Below are positions 1-8,044 of a DNA stretch of 20,882 nucleotides, in pieces (position 1 is the first letter of the stretch; every line of letters begins with the position of its first letter). Both the position numbers and the translations under genes were made by a program. Below the pieces are notes generated by a model, which searched no databases, was not told the origin of the DNA, and saw only the letters and a list, made by a program, of their open reading frames with translations. Location: positions 1-20,882 of the forward strand of contig CAYMKE010000020.1 in assembly GCA_964390955.1 (NCBI GenBank). Direction: 5' to 3'. The stretch comes from CAYMKE01 sp964390955. Lineage in GTDB: Bacteria > Bacteroidota > Bacteroidia > Bacteroidales > JBBRXJ01.

Positions 1-1
1 A

Positions 2-36
2 TTTAAGGCCTGGCAGGATACCCACCAGGCCTTAAA
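2..36. terminator. Hairpin downstream of the oxoamine synthase gene
   Basis: A perfect 12-bp inverted repeat (TTTAAGGCCTGG at 2-13, its complement at 25-36) encloses an 11-base loop. It lies 64 bases beyond the stop codon of the leftward gene at 101-1504, where an intrinsic terminator would sit. The T-tract after the stem on the minus strand is short and interrupted, so it could instead be a bidirectional terminator or a dispersed palindrome. Confidence 0.5.
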
Positions 37-100
37 ACCAACGTACACTGTATAAAAATATAATGTATACAACAGGCATCAACACAACAACCTAAAAACC

Positions 101-1504
101 TTACAACCCGGCTGTTTCATAGATTTTTTGTTTCCTGGGCATGTTTATATATGCCGGGGTGTCTGGCTTTGTATCTTTTTTCTTGTCGTATTCCTGTATT
201 GATTTAACCAATACATCGTATCCTTTGTCTAATTGCTCCCGGGTCATCTCTGCAGTAACTGACATACGAATTCGAGTTTGTTTTCTTGATACAGCTGGAT
301 AAGAAATACCATTCACTAAAACCCCCATCTCTCCCATCTTATGTGTTACATGAAGTACTTTATGATGATTCCCAAGTATTACAGGAAAAATAGCAGTTTG
401 CGAATTACCAATATTAAAATTATCTTGTTGCAATTTTTGTTTTAAATAAAAAATATTATCCCACAATTTTCTTTTACGATTATAATCTTTTTTGATAATC
501 TGAATGGATTTATGTGCTGCTGCATTTGCAGCAATGAAAGGTGCAGTGCTTGAAAAATTTGTTTTACTTGATAAAGACAAATAATTAATCATTGCTTCAT
601 TTCCAGCTACAAAACCACCCTGGCTGCCTATTGCTTTGCTTAATGTTCCGGTAAGTATATCAATGCTGCTGGATGGCATATCAAAATAATCCAATATACC
701 AAGCCCTTTGCTTCCAATCACCCCAAAAGCATGCGCTTCATCAACCATTACAAGGGCGCCATATTTTTTGGCCAAATCTGATATTTCAGGCAAATTGGCA
801 ATGTCGCCATCCATGGAATACACGCCATCAACCACAATAATTTTGCCTGTATATTGCCTGTTTACACGTCGTAAAACAGCTTCCAGGGAGCGCATATCAT
901 TGTGCTTAAATAACATTTTGTTACGACATTCAGCACCTGCCATGATGCTTGCATGTGCTAGCATATCAACTATTGCAATATCATTTTTCCGAAGTAATGC
1001 ATTTAGAACCCCTGTATTGGTCATAAAACCTGTTGCATACACCAATGCTTTTTGATATCCAAAAGTTTCAGCTATTTCATTTTCAAGATTAATTTTTACA
1101 TCTGTTAAACCAGAAGCAACAGTTGCTGCTCCAGCACCGGTTCCATATTTTTCTATGGTTGAAATCGCAGCATTCATTACTTCTGGATGTTGAGTCATAT
1201 TAAGATAATCATTTGAACCAAAATTAATCATCTTCTTTGTTTTGTTTACACAAGGATCAAATACATTTGTTTCTATTTTACATCCATCTTTTAAATAGCG
1301 TAAATAATTTGCACCCTTTTTAATCCTTAGATCTTCCTGGCAGCTATTAAATATATCAAAACGTTCTTTAAAAGAAAGATGATCTAAATTTGGAGATAAC
1401 ATCACATCATAAAGAGTGTATTCATCAGAATCTATCAAATTATACTTTGAATACTTAAAGTGTAATTCCTTATCTTTTGAAAAATATTTTACAGTTTTTT
1501 TCAT
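101..1504 (-). CDS. PLP-dependent alpha-oxoamine synthase (KBL/AONS/serine palmitoyltransferase family)
   Basis: The 467-residue protein belongs to the fold type I PLP enzymes that condense an amino acid with an acyl-CoA or acyl-ACP and release CO2 (8-amino-7-oxononanoate synthase, 2-amino-3-ketobutyrate CoA ligase, serine palmitoyltransferase, CqsA). Visible motifs are GSNDYL near 96-101, the cofactor-stacking His184 in AHAS, Asp255 and His258 in VDEAHAFG, and the Schiff-base Lys290 in GTLSKAIGSQGG. Usual family length is about 390-420 residues. Here about 60-70 extra residues precede the catalytic core, and there is a lysine-rich tail. No biotin or threonine-degradation gene is adjacent, so the substrate cannot be assigned. 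A sphingolipid or other lipid role is plausible because many Bacteroidota make sphingolipids. The ATG start at 1504 is preceded by a TAAATTTG box and a palindrome. Confidence 0.88.
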   Translation of the reverse strand: MKKTVKYFSKDKELHFKYSKYNLIDSDEYTLYDVMLSPNLDHLSFKERFDIFNSCQEDLRIKKGANYLRYLKDGCKIETNVFDPCVNKTKKMINFGSNDYLNMTQHPEVMNAAISTIEKYGTGAGAATVASGLTDVKINLENEIAETFGYQKALVYATGFMTNTGVLNALLRKNDIAIVDMLAHASIMAGAECRNKMLFKHNDMRSLEAVLRRVNRQYTGKIIVVDGVYSMDGDIANLPEISDLAKKYGALVMVDEAHAFGVIGSKGLGILDYFDMPSSSIDILTGTLSKAIGSQGGFVAGNEAMINYLSLSSKTNFSSTAPFIAANAAAHKSIQIIKKDYNRKRKLWDNIFYLKQKLQQDNFNIGNSQTAIFPVILGNHHKVLHVTHKMGEMGVLVNGISYPAVSRKQTRIRMSVTAEMTREQLDKGYDVLVKSIQEYDKKKDTKPDTPAYINMPRKQKIYETAGL

Positions 1505-1544
1505 TTTTTTTTAGAAATTAATTTTTAATTTAAATTTATTATTT

Positions 1545-1552
1545 CAAATTTA
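1545..1552 (-). promoter_or_regulatory. Putative -7 box TAAATTTG for the oxoamine synthase gene
   Basis: Read on the minus strand this is TAAATTTG, matching the Bacteroidota -7 consensus TAnnTTTG, about 41 bases before the ATG at 1504. No convincing -33 TTTG is seen, and the region is so AT-rich that a chance match is possible. Confidence 0.35.
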
Positions 1553-1566
1553 AAGTTTAAACTTTA
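1551..1566. promoter_or_regulatory. Perfect 16-bp palindrome, possible operator
   Basis: TAAAGTTTAAACTTTA is its own reverse complement. It touches the upstream edge of the putative -7 box at 1545-1552, where a repressor dimer site could block or modulate transcription of the leftward oxoamine synthase. Its AT-only core makes chance occurrence possible. Confidence 0.3.
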
Positions 1567-1728
1567 TAAATCCATAATATTCATTAAATTTACGATATAT
1601 TTTTATAAACAAAGAGATGTGAAAAAAAATATAATACATTAATTTATATGCAATTACCACAAAAAATATTAAGACATAATGATGTATTAGGAAATATTGC
1701 CCTTATCACTAACTCATTATAACAAAAA

Positions 1729-3234
1729 TTACACGCGTACACCTATAACAAGTATATCATCTGTTTGTTGTTTGTCACCTTTCCACTTAAGATTCATTTT
1801 TGATAAATGGTTTTGCTGCCTTGCCAGTGGCAAGGCCTGCATTTTTAATAATTCGTTTCTGAACCTGGGCATTCCTATTTTTTTCTTTCCATTGTAATCC
1901 AACTGGTCAGGAAACCCGTCTGTAAATAAATAAAACGTATCGCCCGAATAAAATTCAAGTTCGTACTTCATGAATGCAAGTGACTTAAAATCATATCCAA
2001 TGGTGTTTTTTGTGCCTTTAAATCTATAAAGGCAATGCTTTTGATCGGATTGAAACGCATTGAAAGGTGTATGAATTTCCAGTATTTTATTTCTGACCAG
2101 GTATAAATCTCTGTTTGCCCCTGCAAATTGCACTGAATAGTCAGGATAATTAAAAATACAAACAGCCATGTCAATCCCTTCAATGTGATCTCCGGGTTGA
2201 TTATTATATAAATGTGTAATCAGCTTTTCACGAAATTTTTCAAGCAAAACGTCAGCATTGTTTACAATGTTCCCCTGGTTTATGATTTCTTTTAACAATG
2301 AAACGCCCAGGATACTTAAAAAGGCAGCCGGCACCCCATGGCCTGTGGAATCGGCCACAACAACAACCCCATAGTGTTCTTTTTCATGAACCCATAAAAA
2401 GTCACCACTCACAATGTCTTTAGGGCTAAATAATACAAAGTGAGCACTGAATAATTTTTTTAAATCATTTTCATCAGATATAATGTTCCGCTGCACTGAG
2501 GAAGCATATTCAAGGCTTGAATAAATCTGGCGATTTTGTTCCTCTATAATTATTCTTTGCCTATTTGCTCTATCTCTTTCTATCTCATAAGATCTTTTTA
2601 CATAGCGTATTGCAATAAAAATAAATATTAAAACCAAAATAAAAACAAAAACCATATCTTTATAATAAATGCTTTTATTTGGATACTTATAAACTAATAT
2701 ATCACCCCAAAAATATTCTATACCATATAAAATAAATAATGTAAAAATGAATAAATAAAAAACTCTATTTTGCTGATGATGTTTTGAAATTAATATTAAT
2801 ATGATGAAAGAAAGAATAAAAATATATGGAATGGAACCAATTATTCCATTATTCAAAAACCAAACAACAGAAATAATTCCTAAAATGGTAAATGATGATA
2901 ACCAAATATTATAGTAATTTTTAAATCTTGATAAATAATAAAGATAACCTAAAAACAAAGAAGCAAATAGAGTAAAATAACTTAAAAAAACTGGCAAAGG
3001 TAAAGTAAAATTAAAAAAACACGTTATAAAAGAAATCAAAGCTCCTATAAAGCATAAGGCATTATAATTTCTATGTTCAAGTATAAAAACATTATCTTCA
3101 CCAATTATAATGTCTAAAACTTTTTTATTTAATTGTTTAATTAAATTAATGTAATACTTTTTAGATTTTATTTTAATCCATTTCCCTTCTACAATTACTT
3201 TAAAAAAATTTTTTATTTTCAATATATTCTTCAT
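1729..3234 (-). CDS. Membrane-anchored SpoIIE/PP2C-type serine/threonine phosphatase
   Basis: The 501-residue protein probably dephosphorylates serine or threonine on a partner such as an anti-sigma-factor antagonist. A basic N-terminus (1-50) is followed by about six hydrophobic segments (roughly 58-210), then a charged, probably coiled-coil linker (about 210-245, rich in R, E and Q), then the phosphatase domain (about 255-501). Metal-binding acidic motifs are visible: SPKDIVSGDF, VADSTGHGVPAAFLS, FTDGFPDQ and the C-terminal QTDDI. The usual family motif reads DCTGHGVPGAF, so the Cys-to-Ser and Gly-to-Ala changes are mild. This layout of a multi-pass 7TMR-like N-terminus plus SpoIIE is common in Bacteroidota, usually with TPR or two-component partners. 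None is adjacent here, so target and signal are unknown. Confidence 0.88.
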   Translation of the reverse strand: MKNILKIKNFFKVIVEGKWIKIKSKKYYINLIKQLNKKVLDIIIGEDNVFILEHRNYNALCFIGALISFITCFFNFTLPLPVFLSYFTLFASLFLGYLYYLSRFKNYYNIWLSSFTILGIISVVWFLNNGIIGSIPYIFILSFIILILISKHHQQNRVFYLFIFTLFILYGIEYFWGDILVYKYPNKSIYYKDMVFVFILVLIFIFIAIRYVKRSYEIERDRANRQRIIIEEQNRQIYSSLEYASSVQRNIISDENDLKKLFSAHFVLFSPKDIVSGDFLWVHEKEHYGVVVVADSTGHGVPAAFLSILGVSLLKEIINQGNIVNNADVLLEKFREKLITHLYNNQPGDHIEGIDMAVCIFNYPDYSVQFAGANRDLYLVRNKILEIHTPFNAFQSDQKHCLYRFKGTKNTIGYDFKSLAFMKYELEFYSGDTFYLFTDGFPDQLDYNGKKKIGMPRFRNELLKMQALPLARQQNHLSKMNLKWKGDKQQTDDILVIGVRV

Positions 3235-3810
3235 AAAAATTACTCATTAATTACATAAAACCAAGCGTGTCATTTTTAGTGTTAAATGCTCATATTAAAT
3301 AATTTATATTTCAAAAAACCTTTGCTGCAGAGGGATGTGCTCATTCCCTATTTTGCTTGTCTCACTTCGGTTTTAGAATAAAAAAACAGACACTTATTGT
3401 AAAAAACATCTGTTTGTTAAAGATGCATGTTTAATAACACAAACCTACATAATTTTTATAATAAATATTGAAAATTCGTAAAAAAATATTGAACCAGACA
3501 CTTTGTCAAGAACAGAAAACCTTGTATATTTGGGGCAATAAACTTTAAAACTATGGAAAAAATTTGAAAGTCTGTCCATTTTTGAGTTTCAAATAAAAAT
3601 AATCAGGAAACTTTAAACATTAAAAACAGATAAAAAGTTGGCAGTTGGAAATTAACAATTAATCAATAACTAATAACAATCTAAATTCAAAACAGAGCCT
3701 AAACTTAATAACTTAGTAACTTAATAATAAACAGATGAACCGTCCATGATAAAACTTTTGACACACACGCGCATGATTATTTGGGCGAATATAAGTATAA
3801 TACTGTTCCC
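3235..3810. other. Gene-free spacer left of the IS630 element
   Basis: No credible coding region is visible in these 576 bases. The stretch is AT-rich and has low-complexity runs around 3640-3725. It includes a short dispersed repeat at 3694-3722 that recurs in inverted orientation at the right edge of the window. I saw no clear terminator. Confidence 0.6.
3694..3722 (-). repeat. Dispersed AAGTTACTAAGTT-type repeat, copy 1
   Basis: Read on the minus strand it contains AAGTTACTAAGTT, then AAGTTTAGGCTCT. The same two blocks occur on the plus strand at 20785-20829, about 17 kb away. Both copies sit next to TA-type mobile elements. No coding function is apparent. Confidence 0.5.
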
Positions 3811-4922
3811 TAGTGTAATGATTTGTTGATAGCCGAATTATTATTGTCTTTGTCCTATGGCAAGAAAAGGACAAAAATTAACACTCAGCGAAGACGACTA
3901 TAAGACATTGGCCGCAATATCAAGAGCGCATAGCGCGGATCATAGATCGGTTATACGTGCTAAGATAGTGCTAATGCTAAATGAAGGATTTAGTTACGAT
4001 TCAATAAAAGCCGAACTGAAAGTTGGTAGAGAAGCGATAGCTAAATGGAAAAAACGTTATTTAAAATATGGTTTGAACGGCCTTAAAGATGCACCAAGAC
4101 CGGGTAAAGTAGCATTATACACTGAAGCAGATAAGGCAAGGGTAATACAAAAAGCTTGCTCAAAACCTGAAGGTGGATATTCCAACTAGAAAGAAGAATA
4201 GCAAAAGAACTGGGCATGAGCCAAAGTACAGTTCAAAGCATTTTAGAATCTCACGACTTAAAACCTCACAAAGTTGAATACTGGTGTGGAAAAAGTACCG
4301 ATCCTGAGTTTGAAGAGAAGATGCTCAATGTTATCGGTTTCTATTTGAATCCTCCAGAAAATGCTTTAGTATTATCAGTCGATGAAAAAACACAGATACA
4401 GGCATTGGATCGCTCTCAGCCAGAACTGCCTTTAATGTCTGGTAACCCTAAGCGATTAACAGCTACATATAAAAGGCATGGCACTGTATCCTTGATAGCA
4501 GCGCTTTCAGTCCATGATGGTGAAATCACCGCAAATACAATAGATAAAAACAACGCCCAGAATTTCTTAAAGTTCTTAAAAAAAAAATTCACCAAAAATA
4601 TCAAGGGAAACACCTTCACATAATTGCCGACAATTTAAATGTACATAAGCACAAGGATGTTAAAGAATGGGTGGAGGCTAAAAAAAAGAATGACTATACA
4701 CTTTACACCCACTTACTCATCGTGGCTAAACCAGATCGAAATTTGGTTTAATATTTTATCCAAGGATGTACTGAAAGGAGCCGTTTGGCATAGTAAAAAA
4801 CAGCTGGCAAAACAGATAATTCAATACATAGACACTTATAATAAAAATCGGGCTAAGCCTTTTGAATGGACTCATGATGTGAAAAAGAAAAATAGTTCGA
4901 CTAATAAAAATTCTTCACACTA
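3811..4922 (+). mobile_element. IS630-family insertion sequence, decayed, with recognisable ends
   Basis: The element runs 1112 bases from a left end starting TAGTGTAATG (3811) to a right end finishing CACACTA (4922). Aligning the first 28 bases of the left end with the reverse complement of the right end gives 20 matches, so these are imperfect terminal inverted repeats. Both termini carry the TA expected of the IS630/Tc1/mariner superfamily, which inserts at and duplicates TA. The right inverted repeat lies inside the transposase coding sequence. The right-hand TA is shared with the neighbouring MITE-like element. The transposase is broken by three frame changes, so this copy is probably not autonomous. 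Confidence 0.78.
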
Positions 4923-4923
4923 G
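3857..4923 (+). pseudogene. IS630-family DDE transposase, three frame changes
   Basis: Three open segments together rebuild an IS630 transposase of about 355 residues. The first (3857-4189) carries the N-terminal helix-turn-helix and ends in PEGGYSN. The second (from about 4189) opens with ERRIAKELGMSQSTVQ and carries the first catalytic Asp in LSVDEK. A middle stretch in another frame (about 4587-4680) reads HLHIIADNLNVHKH with the second Asp. The last (to 4923) reads HFTPTYSSWLNQIEIWF with the catalytic Glu. The DDE triad is therefore intact but split across frames. The first break, near 4187, is consistent with loss of one base. The second and third fall exactly in runs of ten A (4578-4587) and eight A (4680-4687). 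The start ATGGCAAG at 3857 lies 46 bases inside the left end. Confidence 0.85.
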
Positions 4924-5086
4924 TGTCATGTCACACCTGAGATGACGGTTAAGTTGAAGGAATTATTTGAATTTTTAAAAATGAAAAAAAGTAAGCATAG
5001 CCATAGCTACGTGAGTCTTTTTTTCATGAAGAAAAAACGAATAAGATCGAAACTTGGGGCGTTATATCAGGTGTGACATGACACTA
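4921..5086. mobile_element. 166-bp MITE-like element with perfect 20-bp terminal inverted repeats
   Basis: The left end TAGTGTCATGTCACACCTGA (4921-4940) is exactly repeated, inverted, at 5067-5086. The match continues inward for about nine more bases with two mismatches. Both ends begin with TA, as in IS630/Tc1/mariner-type elements. It has no coding capacity. A second, internal inverted repeat (ATGAAAAAAAG at 4981-4991, complement at 5017-5027) could fold into a hairpin. It abuts the IS630 element and shares its TA. The terminal sequences match those of that IS only over TAGTGT, so the mobilising transposase may be a different family member. Confidence 0.75.
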
Positions 5087-5235
5087 GATCAGGAGGTTAA
5101 AGAAATAGGTTTACAGGAATAATTGGATTTTGTTTAAAAAACATAGCGCTATTGTAAATTTAATGGCAAGTATATAAAATTATCAGTTATCAAAAAATTA
5201 GTTCCACAAAATTTGCAGTAGTAGAAAAACATAAT

Positions 5236-6150
5236 TTAAAATTGCTGCTTATTTTTTTTGTAATACCTTACATTAAAAAATTCCAATGCTAAAGAAGTAA
5301 TAAAAATAAATAACTCACCAGCTAAAAACCAAATTCTGCTTGTAATAGCAATAACTGCAGCATGTTCAATATCCATTCCTATTAATGATAAATAACCGGT
5401 TAACAAACCTTCTCTTACCCCAATACCACCTGGTGCAAACACTACTAATACCCCCAAAGCACCAGCGAGAGGGAAGGCAAATGCTGCAAAAAATGAAACA
5501 GGTGTCTTAATCAGGCTTTCAGATAATAGAAAAAAAGAAATACTCCACATACCCCAATTAAGTAAAAACCAAGGCAACACTTTGATGACATCGTCAAATG
5601 AAATTCTTGGAATACTTAAATCAAACTTAAATCCCTTTTTAAAGATTCTTATAATTATTTTATGAAAAAATTCAGTAAAAATGATTAATGATAATAAAGT
5701 CATCAAAGCAATTATGCTTAATGCATAGATTCCAAATTTATTGATAAAAATAACGCCCAAGGTTCCCAGAAGTAATCCCGTCCATAAAGAAATAAATTGA
5801 GCGTTTATAGATATTAAAGCAACATCCTTCCTGGGAAGTTCATATTTTTTTGAGATATACTCAGATCTCCCCAGAATCACCCATAATTTACCGGGAATGT
5901 ATTTCCCAAAGACAGACAGGCCAAATGAAATAATGCCATGTTTGACAGACGTTTCATATTTAGCTTTTCTTAAGGTTTTTTGCCATGCAACACCATCCAT
6001 AATAAAACCTAAAAATAATAAGATGAGTGATATATAAATTTTAACAGGTTCATAAATAATAGGTTTCTTTAAAAAGTCCTCCTTTATGAGGGTAATTATC
6101 AGGAAAATAATTGATATATAAATAAAGATTTTAATATATATATTTTTCAT
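5236..6150 (-). CDS. Flippase-like integral membrane protein (LPG synthase TM / PF03706-like)
   Basis: The 304-residue protein has about eight hydrophobic segments and the family's conserved features: GLSVFGKYIPGKLW near 70-85 and APGGIGVREG in the C-terminal half, followed by the last membrane spans. The family includes the membrane part of lysylphosphatidylglycerol synthase (MprF) and many uncharacterised proteins found beside glycosyltransferases, where they are thought to act in lipid or lipid-linked glycan flipping. The soluble aminoacyltransferase domain of MprF is absent. It lies 97 bases downstream of the methyltransferase at 6248-6844 on the same strand, probably as one unit. Activity and substrate are inferred only from family and context. 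Confidence 0.82.
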   Translation of the reverse strand: MKNIYIKIFIYISIIFLIITLIKEDFLKKPIIYEPVKIYISLILLFLGFIMDGVAWQKTLRKAKYETSVKHGIISFGLSVFGKYIPGKLWVILGRSEYISKKYELPRKDVALISINAQFISLWTGLLLGTLGVIFINKFGIYALSIIALMTLLSLIIFTEFFHKIIIRIFKKGFKFDLSIPRISFDDVIKVLPWFLLNWGMWSISFFLLSESLIKTPVSFFAAFAFPLAGALGVLVVFAPGGIGVREGLLTGYLSLIGMDIEHAAVIAITSRIWFLAGELFIFITSLALEFFNVRYYKKNKQQF

Positions 6151-6247
6151 TTGTGATTTTTTTAAGTAGCATAGTCAGATCTAATGATATATATAAACAT
6201 TTTGCAAACTATCTCCCTACCTCTCTCTTAAAATATAGAACAATAGG

Positions 6248-6844
6248 CTATGCTTTTTCTGCTAAAACTATTGTCCAGGGAATAGGTTTATATACTTTAA
6301 TAATTTTAAATTGACGCTTTATGAATTTTATAAAGTGGATAGAAGACCAATGGTTTACATGCCCTGGTGTATTGCCTAATTGTTTTATATATGCACCTCT
6401 GACAAGATTTAATATGTGCCATAGTGGCTCCCTTGGTACAGAAAATATAAAATATCTTGATCCTATATGGGATAAATTTATAATAGCTTTTTCAGGATTA
6501 TCTAAATGTTCCAATACTTCAAGGCAGAGGATGGTATCAAAAGAATTTACTTCAAAAGGTGGATTATAGATGTCTCCCAATTTATATTCACAATTCCCGG
6601 CATTTTTTTTACTCATTTCAATATGTACAGGGTCAAGGTCAAATCCAGTACATTTTTTATCCGCTATCTGATTTTCGATCATTTTAAAGGTTATGCCTTC
6701 GCCACATCCTGCATCTAATATACTTTCAAATTCTATTGTATTGAGAATTTTTCTAATGGTATTATTAAAATTGTCAACCAATACCCTACTTATTGGATTT
6801 TTAGATACATACTTAAAGTTGGTTTTAATTTTTACATTTTTCAT
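6248..6844 (-). CDS. Class I SAM-dependent methyltransferase
   Basis: This 198-residue cytoplasmic protein has the Rossmann methyltransferase signatures: motif I DAGCGEG (44-50), the acidic end of strand 2 in GFDLD (67-71), GDIYNPPF (90-97) and motif IV-like LCLEVLEHL (107-114). It resembles Methyltransf_11 proteins. The location beside a membrane flippase-like gene and a GT2 enzyme suggests a role in glycan or lipid modification (inference). The acceptor is unknown. The ATG at 6844 starts divergently from the GT2 gene at 7102, and the 257-bp spacer presumably holds both promoters. Confidence 0.88.
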   Translation of the reverse strand: MKNVKIKTNFKYVSKNPISRVLVDNFNNTIRKILNTIEFESILDAGCGEGITFKMIENQIADKKCTGFDLDPVHIEMSKKNAGNCEYKLGDIYNPPFEVNSFDTILCLEVLEHLDNPEKAIINLSHIGSRYFIFSVPREPLWHILNLVRGAYIKQLGNTPGHVNHWSSIHFIKFIKRQFKIIKVYKPIPWTIVLAEKA

Positions 6845-7064
6845 AAAAAATAGAAGTTTTATTTATATAGAAAATATGTAAAAATAATTTTTTTATTATG
6901 AATGAATTCATTTGAATTAAAAAAGAAATTTATTTATTAATGAATGAAGCTATAGTTAGTAAAATGTAAATGTAAAAGCTACCCTTAATTAGTAGCATTA
7001 AAAAATAAGTATCCCATTGATATTTATTTTTAATTATTAAAAAAGTAGAATATAAAAAGTTTAT

Positions 7065-7072
7065 TAATTTTG
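7065..7072 (+). promoter_or_regulatory. Putative -7 box TAATTTTG for the rightward glycan operon
   Basis: TAATTTTG matches TAnnTTTG and lies 30 bases before the ATG at 7102, giving a plausible short leader. I see no clear -33 element. Confidence 0.35.
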
Positions 7073-7101
7073 CCGGACATTAATGATAAATTAATAACTC
7101 A

Positions 7102-8037
7102 ATGCTAAAAGATGTTTCTGTAGTTGTTTCAGTGTATAATGAAAAAGACGGGTTAAATAATTTCACGGATGTATTAATTAATGAGCTTTCTAAATTAAAC
7201 ATTACATATGAAATTATTTTTGTAAATGATGGAAGCCATGATGGATCGGAAATAATAATTGATAAAATATGTACAGAAATCCCACAAACCAAAGCTATTC
7301 ACTTTTCCAGAAATTTTGGTCATGAAGCAGCCATGTTGGCTGGAATTGATTATGCAAATTCTAAGGCCATTATATGTTTAGATGCTGATCTACAGCACCC
7401 TCCTAATATGATTAAAAAAATGATAAATGAATTTCATAAAGGGTATGAAATTATAAATATGGTAAGGGAAAAAAATAAAGGAACAAGTGCGGTTTCAGAT
7501 TTTCTATCCCATTCTTTTTATAAATTTTTAAATAGAATATCTCCTGTTTCCTTAAAGGAAAATGCATCAGATTTTTTTTTAATATCTAAAAGAGTTGCTG
7601 ATATACTTAAAAAGGATTTCCGCGAAAGAAACCGTTTTTTAAGAGGATTTATCCAAATAATCGGATTTAAGAAGACAACGTTATCATTTGTTGCTGATGA
7701 ACGACAATTTGGAAAAAGTAAATATTCATTAAAAAAACTCATGATTTTATCAGCAAATGCAATTGTTTCATTTTCAAAATTACCTCTACATTTAGGTTTA
7801 ATAATAGGAATTATATTTGGGATATTTTCTTTAAGTATAGGTATATATTCTTTGATCATGCGTATATTGGGGAGTCCGCCACCCGGTTATACCACTCTTA
7901 TTGTGTTTATTAGTTTAGCGTTTGCGATACAGTTTATTATCATTGGCATAATAGGTATTTATGTTGGTTATGCCTTTGAAGAAACAAAAAAAAGGCCCAT
8001 CTATCTAATTGATAAACTAAACAATCTTGAAGTTTAA
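7102..8037 (+). CDS. GT2 glycosyltransferase, GtrB/DPM1-like polyprenyl-phosphate sugar synthase
   Basis: The 311-residue protein probably transfers a sugar from a nucleotide donor to polyprenyl (undecaprenyl) phosphate at the cytoplasmic membrane face. The GT-A domain shows VVSVYNE at the N-terminus, VNDGS (41-45) and the metal-binding DADLQHPP (94-101). The segment RGFIQIIGF followed by GKSKYSLKKL is typical of GtrB/DPM1-like enzymes. Two C-terminal membrane helices (about 230-258 and 265-292) match the GtrB/ArnC layout. The following membrane-protein gene starts within a few bases of its stop, so the two are probably translated from one message. The sugar identity cannot be read from sequence. 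Confidence 0.9.
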   Translation: MLKDVSVVVSVYNEKDGLNNFTDVLINELSKLNITYEIIFVNDGSHDGSEIIIDKICTEIPQTKAIHFSRNFGHEAAMLAGIDYANSKAIICLDADLQHPPNMIKKMINEFHKGYEIINMVREKNKGTSAVSDFLSHSFYKFLNRISPVSLKENASDFFLISKRVADILKKDFRERNRFLRGFIQIIGFKKTTLSFVADERQFGKSKYSLKKLMILSANAIVSFSKLPLHLGLIIGIIFGIFSLSIGIYSLIMRILGSPPPGYTTLIVFISLAFAIQFIIIGIIGIYVGYAFEETKKRPIYLIDKLNNLEV

Positions 8038-8044
8038 TATTTTT

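Noticed and set aside
708..1055. Plus-strand open frame of 115 codons inside the oxoamine synthase gene
   Set aside because: It is antisense to strongly conserved catalytic motifs and has no recognisable domain, so it is a shadow frame.
3277..3395. Possible decayed MITE starting TAGTGTTAAA and ending CAGACACTTA
   Set aside because: Only about six bases at each end resemble the TAGTGT families, and the interior does not align with either MITE.
4187..4189. Programmed -1 frameshift between the first two transposase segments
   Set aside because: No slippery heptamer or downstream structure is visible at the junction, and a one-base loss explains it better.
4981..5027. Internal inverted repeat of the MITE as a rho-independent terminator for the transposase
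   Set aside because: The arms are almost all A and T with no GC-rich stem, so it is more likely a structural part of the element.
5084..5122. Short open stretch LDQEVKEIGLQE followed by a stop just right of the MITE, suggesting a gene tail cut off by the insertion
   Set aside because: When the left flank of the IS is joined across the TA, the frame meets a stop within a few codons, and no family can be recognised from twelve residues.
8027..8044. TTG start at 8027 for the large membrane protein
   Set aside because: It overlaps the GT2 gene by 11 bases and uses a rare start, while ATG codons follow at 8045 and 8054 just before the first membrane helix.
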